Below are positions 1 to 12,240 of a DNA stretch of 64,000 nt, piece after piece (positions within the stretch are counted from its first letter, which is position 1; each line of letters starts with the position of its first letter). Source of the DNA: Pipra filicauda. Lineage: Eukaryota; Chordata; Aves; Passeriformes; Pipridae. The DNA lies in contig NW_024104319.1 of NCBI RefSeq assembly GCF_003945595.2, positions 1,240,001 to 1,304,000 on the forward strand. Direction: 5' to 3'. A program made the translations under genes and the position numbers. The notes beneath the pieces are model-generated. The model had not been told where the DNA came from, searched no databases, and saw nothing but the letters and a program-made list of their open reading frames with translations.

Positions 1-3000
1 CTGCTGGGCAGGCAAGGAAAGAGCATGAATTTTCTGCAGCCTGTCCAATAAACAACACCAGGGAAGGGGGACCATCGTATACTGTTTCTCACCACATACA
101 GTCAGTTCACTTGCTGCTTCTTCCAGAAGTTTTTCTTTCTTTGGCTTTCATACCTTTAGCTTCTGTAGTTTCTCTTTCTCTGCCTCTTTGTCCTTCTCAG
201 AATGTTTCAAGAGTCTTTATCAACTTTTTCTCTCACCCTAGTCTTGCCTCTGTTGGTCTCCATCAGTAATTAAAATCATACTTCACTGCTGTGTTGTCTT
301 AAAACTAATCTCCTTCCACCAAGACAGTTTCTGGAATCACAGTTCTAAGCTCTGTCGTTTTCTCATGATTACCTCATTATATGTTTGATAAAGTAGCAGT
401 CTTTGGGCTTTCTTTCCCAGTACCCCTCCCTGTTGCTTATTTTGTTGCTTCAGGTGGCAGCTACCTCCGTGTTGATAAGGCCCTTAATCTGTATTTTCCC
501 TTCAGTATTGGACCTTTCTGTAGATGCTTGTCTTATAAATCATGTGTAAGTCTTTCAGATTCTTTATTTCTAAAATAAAGCATTTTCCGCAACTCGCAAT
601 TTTATGTCCAGAAAATCAAGAAATATATTCTGGATTAATAAAGGGAACATTCCCTTTATGTTTATTAGACAGAGATAATTTTCCTGAGTTCCTCGTTTCA
701 CATTATCTCACCAGCTGGGAGCTGTTCTGTGTGAAAAGCAGTTATCAGTTTTTGGGTTTTTTTCTCTCCAACTTTTTTACATAGCATCTCTGGTCATTCA
801 GTGATGACTAAAGCACATCGACATCGTCTGTTACACAATGTGTGACTAGTATAGTTTGTTCCCAGAGTGCCACTGAGAAAAGCTTGAAAGTCCCTGAACT
901 TCACATTTGGTTAAGCTGTTGACAGTAGCCAGTATTTTTTAAGAATTTAGAGCATTTTAAGGATGAGACCTATGCTGTTCTCTTGCAAGATTAGGCCCTG
1001 GAGAAGAATCATTAAAAAAGTAAAACATTGTCTATAGTGCATTAGGGAGTAAGATCACGACTTTCTAGTTTCAGTATTCTTTCTGTTTTCAATGACACAT
1101 TGCTCACCTAAACGGCAGCTTGTTTTGTCTGCACGTTCTTAATTTGCCTACATTTATATACACATGCACTCACATGTATACACATACACACATACATAAA
1201 AAAACGTACACACAGATATATAAAAACGTATCTTGATTTTAAGGGCACTCCTTTGATTTTTTGTCTTTATCTTTATTTTTCATTTTGTCCCTTTGTGAAT
1301 TGCCGTGTGAAGAGGTGCATACTTGGACCTTACTGTTCCTTCTTCTTCTTTAGAAGAACCAGTACACTGGTTTTTACAAGGTAGAGCAAGTTAAACAGGC
1401 TGCACCATTAAATTTCAGACTTTCCAACTGACTAGCCATCATTCCTTTGATGACGCCAGAAAATAATTCAATTTTGACCATAAGCCTAAGTGACCTTCAT
1501 GAAATACTACTTATTTACCTGCTGAACTCTCACTAAAAGCTGGATATAAATATTTTGTCCAGACCTGAAGGATCACCCTGTTCATCAAAAATCCTAGATA
1601 GTGATCTTTTCGGTTATAGAGCAAAAATAATATCCTCCTTATTTCAAATAAGATAAATAAAAGATTAATAAAAGCAAAATTACTAGAATTTTGCCCTTCC
1701 TTCCTTCAAAATAAGTATCTTGATTTCCGTGCAAAATGTTATCTGCTAAAATCCAAATGGGAATTTCTATTTCTCTTTCTTTACAGCTGCCCATCTAAGT
1801 CATCCTTTTCAAATATATTAGGAAATTTCGCAGAATGAAGAATATTTATATCTTTCAAGAACTCTTCTATTGCTATCCACAGTCAAGATTGTAAATACAT
1901 TTGATTACCACTTGCAACAATTGAAACTGACAGTGGTCACAAAAAATTAGTATTAATGGCATAAATAGTCACATTATAAAACCTATGGAAGATAAATTAA
2001 AAAAATATTTTGAAAGGCATTTTGTACTATTAAAAGGGATTTAAAAAACCCAAACATCACCCATCCAAAGCCACAAAAAAAACCCAAACACATTCTTCAC
2101 AATTTTGTTTTCATGTCCATAAATCACAAAGTCAGAAAGACTCATAATGTAGCTTTCATATTAAGAGAGTATTGTTCATTAATCACCTCCAGCATGCAAA
2201 AGTGCTGACAGAAGCCAAAGACAGAAAGATGTGGGAGCTTTAAAATGGCCTTCAAAGGAAAATTAGACTGAAAGTGAAAAGAAATTCCAAAAGACTCGAA
2301 TAGAAGGATGGTCACTAAAACATTGCTGATCGTACAAAAGAGTAGAGAAGCTGAAAAAAACCTACTGACTTTGATACAAATAATCACCACAGATAACTGA
2401 ACAGCATAAAAATAATTGTATGGGTAAGTTTGTCGTTGTTGTTTTGGTTTTGGTTTTTTTTTAACAAAGCACAGCTCCTGGGAAGGATGTGTGCTCTGTA
2501 TTGCAAGCCGTGGATACACAGCTACGGATCATCCACGCTTAGGCTGCAGTTGCATCCAAGTCAAGCTGTCCAGTGGCTGTCTGTAGAGCTGCTTCAGCTC
2601 TTGATCCCAGAGCTCAGTGTGGGATGTTACTGTTTTCAGCAAAGTACAGCAGTCTCCTTCAATTTTAGGTTACCACAGGTTATCTTCAGCGTCAGGACTA
2701 GCATCATTTGTTTGTTTCGGTGTCAGCCAGATCTTCATAAAGTCTACCAGCTTTTTCTGTTCCAAACTGAGTGTAAATTGCCTGAATAAAATAAAACAAA
2801 ACTGTGAAAAAACTATATAAAAAAGTACAGTGCTGAAACATTCCACAGTTTATCGGTTCACATTTTCAAAACTGGAAATACAGCAACACACTTATAAATA
2901 TTATTATTTTTTTTGTGCCAAAACCTCATGATTAAAATACATGCTAATTTTTTCCAGTGTGTTTACACCATTATCTCCAGATCTTTCAATATAGGCTAAA

Positions 3001-5569
3001 ATAAGAAATCAGCTCACTCCAATTGCAATTAAATTGTGTTTCATACCTCTTTTTCAGTCCAGTCACTCTCACAATACAGCTGAAATATTTCAACTATTGT
3101 GCCTCTTAGCTCGTACCTATACATCCTTACTTGCATGCCAAATTAATTCTTCCTAACTGACTACCTCTATAATGAGGTATTTTCTGGGACTAGGTAGAAA
3201 GGAATTCCTAAAAAGTCTTGAGTTTCCACTTACAGCAGTCAAACAAAGCAAAATAAAACCTTCGCCTCTGCAGAGAAAAGAAAACTGTAGAAACACTTAC
3301 TTTTGTGAAAGGTTGTCTCTGAAACCTCCTCTGATAAATAGTTATGTGACCTTATCTAGTAATGACAATTATCTATCTTAAATTCCTTTTTATTCCTTAA
3401 ATTCTTTTTCAGCATAATTGTTTTGCAGAAGTTGACTTTAAAAAAAATTCTTTCAGGGCTGGAGTCTATCTCTAGTGTAAAACAAGTGGTGTCAGTGACT
3501 GATTCCTTTCCTGTTTGTTCCCTTGGAGTTGAATGATCAAAATGTTGTGTGTAATTTACCCTCCTATGGGATATACAAAGAGACAGAAAGTATAATTAGT
3601 GCTCCCTCCTATAGATATCATCCATGTATATCTGCTAAGTCTTGAACTACCCTGGGACATTACTTGTCCATCCAAGAAACCTTACTGAAGGGGGAATAAA
3701 TCTATTCTACAATTAAGATGTAAACTGTGCCTTTTTCAGCATCTCAGTACTTCTCTAGTCACCAGTAAAGCACGATAAGGAAAAACAATATTAAAAGAAA
3801 AAAAATGAAATTGAAAAAATCAGCAAGCTTTCAGGGGTAGGAATCTGATTTTGGGCTTTGCCTGCATGTCCAGAAATGTATCTGTGGGTTTTAAGCAAAA
3901 CACTAACTGATGTAATAGAAGTCATGACCTTCTGCTGTAAACTCTTCCTCTTTTACATCCTTAGGCTTTGAGTGGGGAGGCAGTATTGCCATGTCAGCAT
4001 TTTAGTTCAATTTGTGATGTTCCCCAGTCTTGCCCTCCCTCCTTCCTACTCTCAAGATTTTTTGTGCACCGTGTTATGAACCAAATCGAGAAACAAGCAA
4101 ATTTGAAAAAAAACAAAACACCAAAAGATAGAAAATTTGGGAATCTTTATGGTTTTTTGTTATCATTTTCATGGGAAAGGGCTGAACAAGCTTACTGTGC
4201 AGCTCCACAAACAGGTACTAAGGAAGAACTGGTATATGTCAGAATAACTGGGAGCTGACAGGAAGCTGGGACATGTTCAGACATTATTGCTGCTGGAGAA
4301 GATGCACTCTCAAACTCTTGCCATCCAGCATGGCCTTCCCAAGGGGCTACAGACTGATTAGGGCATCCACTTGCTCTGGCCTGGAGTTCTTCAAGAACTG
4401 CAGGTGGATCCCTTCCAACTCTTTTGCAAGCTCTCTGGATTCAAGTAGATAGACTGTGACATGAAAGCAGTACTGAAACTAAGGAACTGTGATACCAAAA
4501 CTCTAACAGAACAAAGAGAAAATGCCAGAGCTTCGAGACAGTGACAACTAATTACCTCCTCCATCTGCCTGAGCTGGGAACCTCCCGGTTCCTCCAGGTT
4601 GCATATGTAACCTTTTGCAACATGACAAAATCTCATGTCACCGATTTGGTACCACACGTTTCAAATGTCAAGTAGTGCTAGTTAGAAGGGCTGCCAGTCA
4701 ATAAGTACAATTTATCGTGATAAAGTTACACTGCTGGAAATATGTGTTTTTAGAACAGGATGAAGGAGCCTATGTTCAAATGTTTCCAAAGCTGATACAA
4801 TATATTGCTGCCAGAACACATACTACATTATGTCCTTGCCCAAGGTGATACTACTCGGGAAAATTTTCATTTGAAAACAGTTCAGCTATTACCAAGGACA
4901 TACAAAGTTAGCAAGAGCCTGGTTGAAAAGGAATGAGGATATAGTTCTTCACATAGGAACAAGTAAATCCGCAGAAAAAAATTGCCAAAACATATGCAGA
5001 TTACATGGGTTCAAGGGGCAATTGAACAAGTTTATGGAAGACAAATCTGTAAGAGGTTGCTTAGTACACTGAAGTGACATCTGTTTCAGAAAAAAGTGCC
5101 CAAGCCAAGAACTGTTGGCAGCTGAGAAAGTATACAAACTCAGGCCTGCCCTGTGCTTCTGTGTATTCAATGTCCTTACCATAAGAGCAGCTTTGGGACT
5201 AGCTGCAGAAGTTTTCCAGGTGTCTGCACCACATAAGGATAACAAGAGCAGAACAGTCTGTTCCCTGTCCTTTCTACTTCTTACACAGTACTTTGGTGAT
5301 ATTTTCCCTTCAGTACCCTACACACAGGCAGGTGCTGCAAATTTCCAAGCAGACTGCTCTATCCACTCAATCCCTGAACACAGATAAAAACGTTCAAGGT
5401 GTCAGCAGCAAGAAATAGACCCTGAAGGGGGTCTACAGTATTGCAGACTTTTAATTATTCATAATAACTCTCACAATAAAAAGAATATGCTCAATTATTG
5501 TATAAGTCTCTACTCCAGAGGGAACTACTTTGGGAACTGAGATTTCCAGTTCTGAACACTGTAATTATA
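1..5569. other. intergenic, no gene seen
   Basis: Open frames here are all short (at most 125 codons), unsupported by splice signals or recognisable protein similarity, and overlap on both strands. The base composition is AT-rich with short A and T runs. A CA/TA-rich low-complexity patch lies at about 1,150-1,215. I see no exon, RNA gene or clear transposon boundary. Confidence 0.6.
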
Positions 5570-6000
5570 TACAGAATCACAGAATGGGTCAGGTTGCAAG
5601 AGACCACAGTGGGTCATCTGCTCACACAGGTCATCCTAGAACACATGGCACAGGATTGCATCCAGATGGTTCTTGAGTATCTCCAGTGAGGGAGACTCCA
5701 CAACCTCTTTGGACAACCTGTTCCAGTGCTCCACCACTTGCACAGTAAACAAGTTATTCCTCATGTTCAGGTGCAACTTCCTGTGCATCAGTTTCTGCCC
5801 ATTGCCTCTTGTCCTATTGCTCAGCACCACTGAGAAGATGGTCTCATCCATCATCTTGACACTCTCCCTTTAGATACTTGTACACATTGATGAGGTCCCC
5901 TCATTGATGAGGTCCTGCTGAGACTGAACACGCCCAGCTCTCTCAGCCTTTCCTTGTAACAGAAATGCTCCAGATCTTTAATCATCTGACCTATGTTAGC
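5570..6000 (-). mobile_element. CR1 LINE 3' fragment
   Basis: Read on the minus strand this encodes the C-terminal end of CR1 ORF2, with the typical blocks RTRGNGQKLMHRKLHLNMR, FTVQVVEHWNRL and VVESPSLEILKNHLDA, then the 3' end that reads agaatcacagaatgg on the plus strand. Two stops and a short duplication (gaggtcc, near 5,891 and 5,908) show it is decayed. It is a 5'-truncated copy, the usual state of CR1. The left (3') boundary is sharp; the right one is approximate. Confidence 0.9.
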
Positions 6001-6589
6001 AACTACAGAAAAGCTCCCAGCAGGCAGCACCAGGTCATCCTCACTCAGGCCATGACAGGGAATATTCCTCAAGTGAGTCACTATCTGTTTTAAGAGAACC
6101 ATTTGGACAACATTTGTCCTAAACTTTTAAGTCTATAAATGAAGTGGATCCAACTGCATATCTTCGAAGCTATGTTAGATCTTTTAAAATTCAAGGTTTC
6201 CACACTTACAGTTTGCTATCCCTTCCTTGTTCTGTCTTGTGGTTCTGTGTTATGCACAAACCTTGAAGCACCTGGGTTTGTGTGTTTGGAAAACATATAA
6301 ACCAGAATTTCCCCTGGCTTACTAGTATTATTGACAGTACTACGTAGCTCCTCATTTGAGTATCTGTAACTTGTGCTGTTCTCACTCACAGAAGGTTGCC
6401 AGAGAGAGCTTCTTAGGCATTAGTTGACTTCTTAGACATTATATCATTATTTAAAAATGAAATATACATTATTTGTTAAAGAAAAAATAATGAAGATTTG
6501 GTAACTTCAAATCTAATCTGTAAAACTGTAAATGCTGTATAGTACCTTCCTCCATTGAGGTACAGGGTTTTGCCCAATAGCATTAATTT

Positions 6590-7117
6590 TCCTCATGGTA
6601 GCTTGTATGGTTCTATGTTTTGGATCTGTGCTGAAAATAGACTTGATGACACATATGTGTTTTAGTTACTGCTGAGCAGTGCTTGAACAACATCAAACCC
6701 TACTCTGTTTCTCATGCAAGTGAGCAGGAAGGGAGTCCACAAATGGTTGGGAGGGGATGTGGCTGGACAGCTAACCCCAGCTGACCAAAGCAATATTCCA
6801 TACTGTATGGCATCATGCTCAGCAGATGAAGCTGAACAGAAAAAAAAGAGAAGGGGCAGGGGCACTTGGACTTAGAGCATTTGTCTTCCCAAGTAATCAT
6901 TACATGTGACGAAGCCCTGCTTTCCTGGAGATGGCTGAACATCTGCTTGCTGATGTTTTGTTTGTGTATACAGTTTTTGCTTTGCCTCTCAAACTGTCTT
7001 TATGTCAACCCACAAGTTTTGTCACTTTTACCCTTCCAACTCTTTCCCTCATCCCCCTGTGGGGGACTGAGCAAGTGGCTGTCTGGCTGAGTTCCCTGCC
7101 AGGACTAACCCACAACA
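6590..7117 (+). mobile_element. decayed solo LTR, same family as the 27.8 kb LTR
   Basis: The block aligns by eye with the better LTR at 27,762-28,333. It shares ggatattccatac-like and cttccccagtaacc-like stretches, the phrase ctgctttcctggagatggctgaac, the aaactgtctttat motif and a terminal ggactaacccacaaca. It is older, with many differences, and the 5' end is hard to place. No internal retroviral genes flank it, so it is a solo LTR. The plus orientation is inferred from the match to the other copy. Confidence 0.75.
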
Positions 7118-10100
7118 ACACAAATACTTCTGCTGTTTAATTTTGCAGCAGTTAAATGGCGAATCTTCTGTTTTCTCTCTTCAAGCAAATGAAGTTTATG
7201 CTCTAGATTTTTCTAATTTGGTCTCTTCTGACTACAGAGAAGCCCCTCACAGCCCAATCCAGAGGAACAGAATGACCTGGAAAGATTTCTGTGAAGTCAG
7301 AGGTCCTTGATAAAAATGTCTTTACTTTCCTAAGGACCTCTTTCTGTGGGCAATGTGAATCAAAATAGTAAGCTGGTGGTGATTGAAAGGTAAAGAAAGA
7401 TTCTAAAAACTGAAAAAAGCTTTTCACCTTCAGTGGCTTCAGTGTAGCTAATGTGGGCCTATCAGAAGTGTGCTGAAGGTGGCATTTGTGCACTCAAATA
7501 GTTGATCCTTGCCTTTTGCTTTGAGATGGAGGAAAATTTTTAACCCCATATCTGGAAGGCAGAACTCCTCTGGGTCCCAGAGCTCTGAAATTTAAAGGGC
7601 CCAGAGAAGGTACACCATTTAGAAAGAAAGCATCATACAGAAGGACATGCACTTTTGCAGGCACGTTTTGCTTGTTAATTGCCAGCCATTCAGATTTTGA
7701 GCATTTCTGACAGGGTACATGGATTTATCATCAAGACAAGTCTATGTTTGAAATGCTGCATAACATAAAGAATCAAGATGCAGCGTATGATTCCACTGGG
7801 AGAATAAATGATATAAAAACCAGGAGTGATATAAAATCCAAGAAGAAGAGCAGTAAAACCAAAGAAACACAGCTGACACTTTTTGTCGGTGCACCAGAAA
7901 GAAAGTGACTTTCTTCAAGAGCAGTAGGGCTGGGAGTGGAAGTGGCTTTCTCTCACAAGGGGAGAGGCAGGAATAGCATGGGGTCTCCTCTCAAAGCAGG
8001 ATGACAGGTATACAGTCAGCGTGATGCTTACTTACCGTCAGGATGGAATTCAGAGCTCCTGTGGTTTGATTTTCTCTGTAAGAGATATGTTTAAAGCACG
8101 TTGAAGGAATTGCAGATGGCTAAAACTTCAAGGTATCCCTCAAAAGAACAAGAGCAGTGGTCTGGCCAGAGTTTCAGAGGAATTGGCTGCTAGGACTGTA
8201 CACTGGCCATTAATTCCCCCAAATACACAATACTCTGGAGAGCTGAATATTTTGAGGTAGACTTCTCATCTTTAATACAGATGATGACTCTAATGATTCT
8301 ATTCTCTAGGAGTACTTTTCTCCCACATGATTTTATCAGTGCCATTCAAGCACTTGGATTTATATCTAAGAATATATCCTCCCTACGTGGGAAGGAAGCA
8401 CCACTAAGTGCCTTCTTAAGAAAAGAGAGAACAAGGCACAAATAGAGCAAAACTACTCATCCAAAATGCCAGCCTGAACAAGGATCTGAACAAAGTACTG
8501 CAACTTCCCACTTCAATGGTTTAACCACATACTTTTACTTGTTCAAGAGAGAACATCATGGCAAACAGAACAAGACAGAGTGCACAAAGATTCTCTCTAT
8601 GGTATAGAAACTGGTGACGATGTTTCAGAGGCTTAGTAACAACTTTGCCATATTCACTTGAAATGAATGCATATTTCCACCCTGGCTAGCACTGCTTCCT
8701 ACAGAGGTAGCAAAAAAAACAGTGGAAATTTTAAGAAGGCAGGTAAGAGTTTCGCTCCAAATTACTGTTCAGATAGGACTAGCCAGGTCTAAAGAGTGGC
8801 GAGAAAAAAAGAAATTACTGCCAGATAAAGTCAGGCAGAAATGTATTTGCACTGCTGACTGAAATAATTCTGAAATAGCAAGCACATAGCCTTGTACCTA
8901 GGTTAGCTTTTCTAAGGCCTCAAACAAACTGTTCCCTTTCATGTGTTGAGTATCAGCTTCTAAAGCACACGGGCAACATCTAGTGTTAGCTGAGGGATAC
9001 TGCATATTCCAGCATCTCTGAGAACTGCCAAACATCTAAATCAGGAGTTTCTATGAAAACCAGCTCTTCTTACTTCAGGTCAAGATGATGTATCCTGTAG
9101 ATCAGGCAGGCACTACTACAAAAGTCACACATCACATATTTTCTTCCTTTTTCCTCAACACCTGAATGTTGTTAGTGAGCAGTTCTGTTGGTGTCCATTT
9201 AGACCTAGTAACAAACAAGTTTCTTATCCACATGTTGCAGTAGATAAAATGAATAGCAAAGATCCCACCATTACTTAATCTGCAAGTGCTAGAAAGACTA
9301 CATGGAGGCATTAGGAGTTTCTTTCTCCAGTATCATTCTATGATGATAACCACAGTTCAAAAAGCCAGAAATATGTGGATCCTGTCAGAGAGGAAGAGAA
9401 TTACTGCCCTGAAGAATAAGGCTATTACTGAATAGAAATAGGCTTGATTAAATATCAGGAATGTGAAAAAGCTGCTGCATAGAGAGTGCTCAGAGCTTCA
9501 AGCAGGGAATGAAAAGATCATGGGAGATGATCTGCATGCTTCAGACACGCTTTTTAGGATGATGGAGAATGGGAGAAAGCTGTGTTGCAGAGGAGACCAT
9601 TCCAAGGACATCAGATGATGGTATGCAGAGGTCAACACAACTCAGACCCTCCTGCTATCACAGGAGCTTTTGCCCCATCTGCTGAGGTACCATTTTCTCA
9701 GCCTTTCCTCCCTCATCATACATGACCCATTTTCTCTTCCATAGTGTGACAGAAATGCCCTAGGACCAGAAAATGTCTACAAATTTTCTGAAAGAGCTTT
9801 AGTGACGGCCAGATCACAATCAGACACAAGATGTGGCTGAAAAGGATACTTATTTCTTTTACTGTACGAGTCCAGCCTTCCCCCAGCGCTCAAGAAAATC
9901 TGTTGTCTAGGCTGGTAAGAATCTTTCACTTGCCTTGTCTGGGTACCAAGTACTATGACTTGCTGAAATATCTGGGACCCCAAAATATTTATCCGGGCCT
10001 CACTACCAGACTAGAATGTGTTCTCTCAGCAGCACACTGTACTAACAACACTTGTCTGCTGAAGCCCAAGAATCTGGTCAGGCCAAACACCATATTCACA

Positions 10101-10959
10101 AATTCTACATCACAGTGCTGTATACAGTTAGGAGAAAAACATGATATTTTTGTTGCTTGTTGTTTTTCTTGTCATTTGTTTCCAAGATAAAAATTGATGT
10201 GGAGGGGGAAAGTAGGATGTGCTCAGCAGGTATTATTTCCCCAGTCTACAAAACATGTTGTTGTGGCCCTACAGGTCCCAGAGTCCAAGATATACAGACA
10301 CCCGTCTCCAGCAGGCCCATTCCACGTGCAGTTCATGTAGTGCCTTCAGACCAAAGCAGCAATTGCTTGCTTGGCAAACTATAGCTGTATGAGCTGCTGG
10401 GTAAAAACCCTCAGCTTTTTTTTGACAGGATCAGAAGTCTCCCTGTCCCTGGAGAGACTTACCCCTGTATCTGCTCTGGGAGCCAGCCAGCAGCCATGCT
10501 TCCAGCAAGCCATATGTGGTTCACAAGCCCCGATTAAGCTGAAAATAGTCATCGTGAGATGCTGTCATTGGCTTCCACATGGCTCAGTGCAAGGTGCTGG
10601 TGGTTACCGCTGCATCAGGAGGTTGGATGAGCAAATATCTTCAAGTGTCATGCTACCTGTCTTTATAGCATCACCTTCAGTTTTTTCTTCCATGCTGGAT
10701 TATCAAAGACAGGGTTATAGTTCTGCTTCTTGGGTTTAGCAACATGGAGTTGGTTTCAGCAAAGGAAGCTTTAAGGTGTGAATTAGTTTGATATATTTTT
10801 TTCCCTGGCCTGTACTCTTGCTGTGACATAAATCCAAGTTGCCAACAAGAAAAAATCACTTGTCTTTTCAGCATTCTGCTTAGAAAATGTCTTGTGCTGT
10901 AGTTATGTGAAAGGTAAGAGCATCTGCGTGATTAAGGTTATTTGATCAATGAATCTTTT
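7118..10959. other. intergenic, no gene seen
   Basis: No frame shows conserved protein features. The longest open frame (9,831-10,190, 119 codons, plus) lacks any recognisable domain and has an unremarkable start context. No repeat boundary was recognised with confidence. Confidence 0.6.
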
Positions 10960-12240
10960 CATGGCAAAGGGAAAAATAGATGAAAGGGGAAGTGACAAGC
11001 AAGAACACACACAGACACAAACCTGATGGACAACAGATAAGAGACACAATGCCAAGGACTAAAAGTTTCTAGTTACTAACTGATGATTAAAGGAAACTAT
11101 CAGGCCCAGCTTTGGAGATAGACACCTGGACTTTGTAACTGATAAGAAAGGGGAAAAAAGAGGATTGTGAGGATTTGAAATGTTCAAGGCAGGGTCTGAG
11201 AGACTACCCAAAATTTACAAAAGAATGTTTAGCAGAAGGGGTTGGGTAGGAACACAGAGAGGGAGTAGACAGGAACCAGTATAAAAGGAACTGTTTTCCT
11301 GGTCAGTACACTTGCCTGAATACACCCAATGCCTGATCACTGAAGTTGGTCCTGTCCTCTTATTAAATCTTTTCTTAAATACAGTGCATGATGGTCTTAG
11401 CCACCAGCCAATATGACAACAGTGAGTATCCTGAAAAACAGCGAGGGAGAACAAAGCAGGTGAGGGGCTCAGCTGCATTGGCTGAATTGGGACTGCAAGT
11501 CACAGGCACATGTGCCCAGCACCAGTGGCTGTGCTGGTTGTTGTGGGGCAGAAGAGGGTCTGTACCTTCTGCCAACCTGCTGTGCAGGTGTGGGGTGTAC
11601 TTCACTTGCAAACCACAAGCGGTACCAGCCCGCAATTGGAGATGCTGGGTCTGAGCAGAGAGGCTAAGCAGGCAGAGGGGCAGAGCTGATAAGTGAGGGG
11701 ACCTGTGAGCGTAGGGGACCTGAGTTCAGTGTGTGGTTCTGGATCTGTTAACTGGATGAGACAGTGAGTAAACCTGTAAAGCCTGGAAGAGGATTCAGGA
11801 TCTAAGGGGGAGTAGTGGATAGACAGAGGGGTGGGCCATTCCAGTACAAGCCATGACTGTGTCTGTTCTTATGAATTGAGGCGGAGTGCAGGAGTGCATA
11901 TCCTTTAATAATGAATGTCTTTACCAGCTGAAGAGGAGGAGGGGACTTGGCTGTCTGTGCTGATGTTCTATGTGAGTCCTGTATGTGGGTGCTGTTGAGA
12001 GCAGCACCTCATGTGTGTGGCTGGCCATGTCAGTGTCCTCTGTCTGCATTTGCCTGTCTGTCTGTCTATCTCTGGGGTACATGCTCAGCTTTGCTACCAG
12101 TTGATTCTCAAGTGGGAAAGCAGCAGCCACATCCATCTGACCCAGGCCTCTGGACAGACCTCTGGGTCCTTGGACAAGGCTCCAGCTGCCACGCAGGAGG
12201 AATCCCCAGGACCTGGAGCTGCTAGAGAGGATGGCCACTT
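10960..12240 (+). mobile_element. endogenous-retrovirus-like LTR plus leader
   Basis: A promoter-like TATA box (gtataaaagg, about 11,279) is followed about 75 bp later by a polyadenylation-type attaaa (about 11,360), and the block ends near aatacagtgca (about 11,388). That is a U3-R-U5 order. Downstream is a G-rich leader with several gtgag or gtgagt donor-like sites. Near 11,912 there is an ATG followed by an acidic stretch (PAEEEEGTW) that soon meets a stop. This fits an LTR with 5' leader and a broken gag start. The left limit is uncertain, no target-site duplication was found, and no right LTR or pol was recognised. Confidence 0.5.

Noticed and set aside
12056..12078. Short tctg/tcta run as a microsatellite
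   Set aside because: Only about five imperfect units, too short to be notable.
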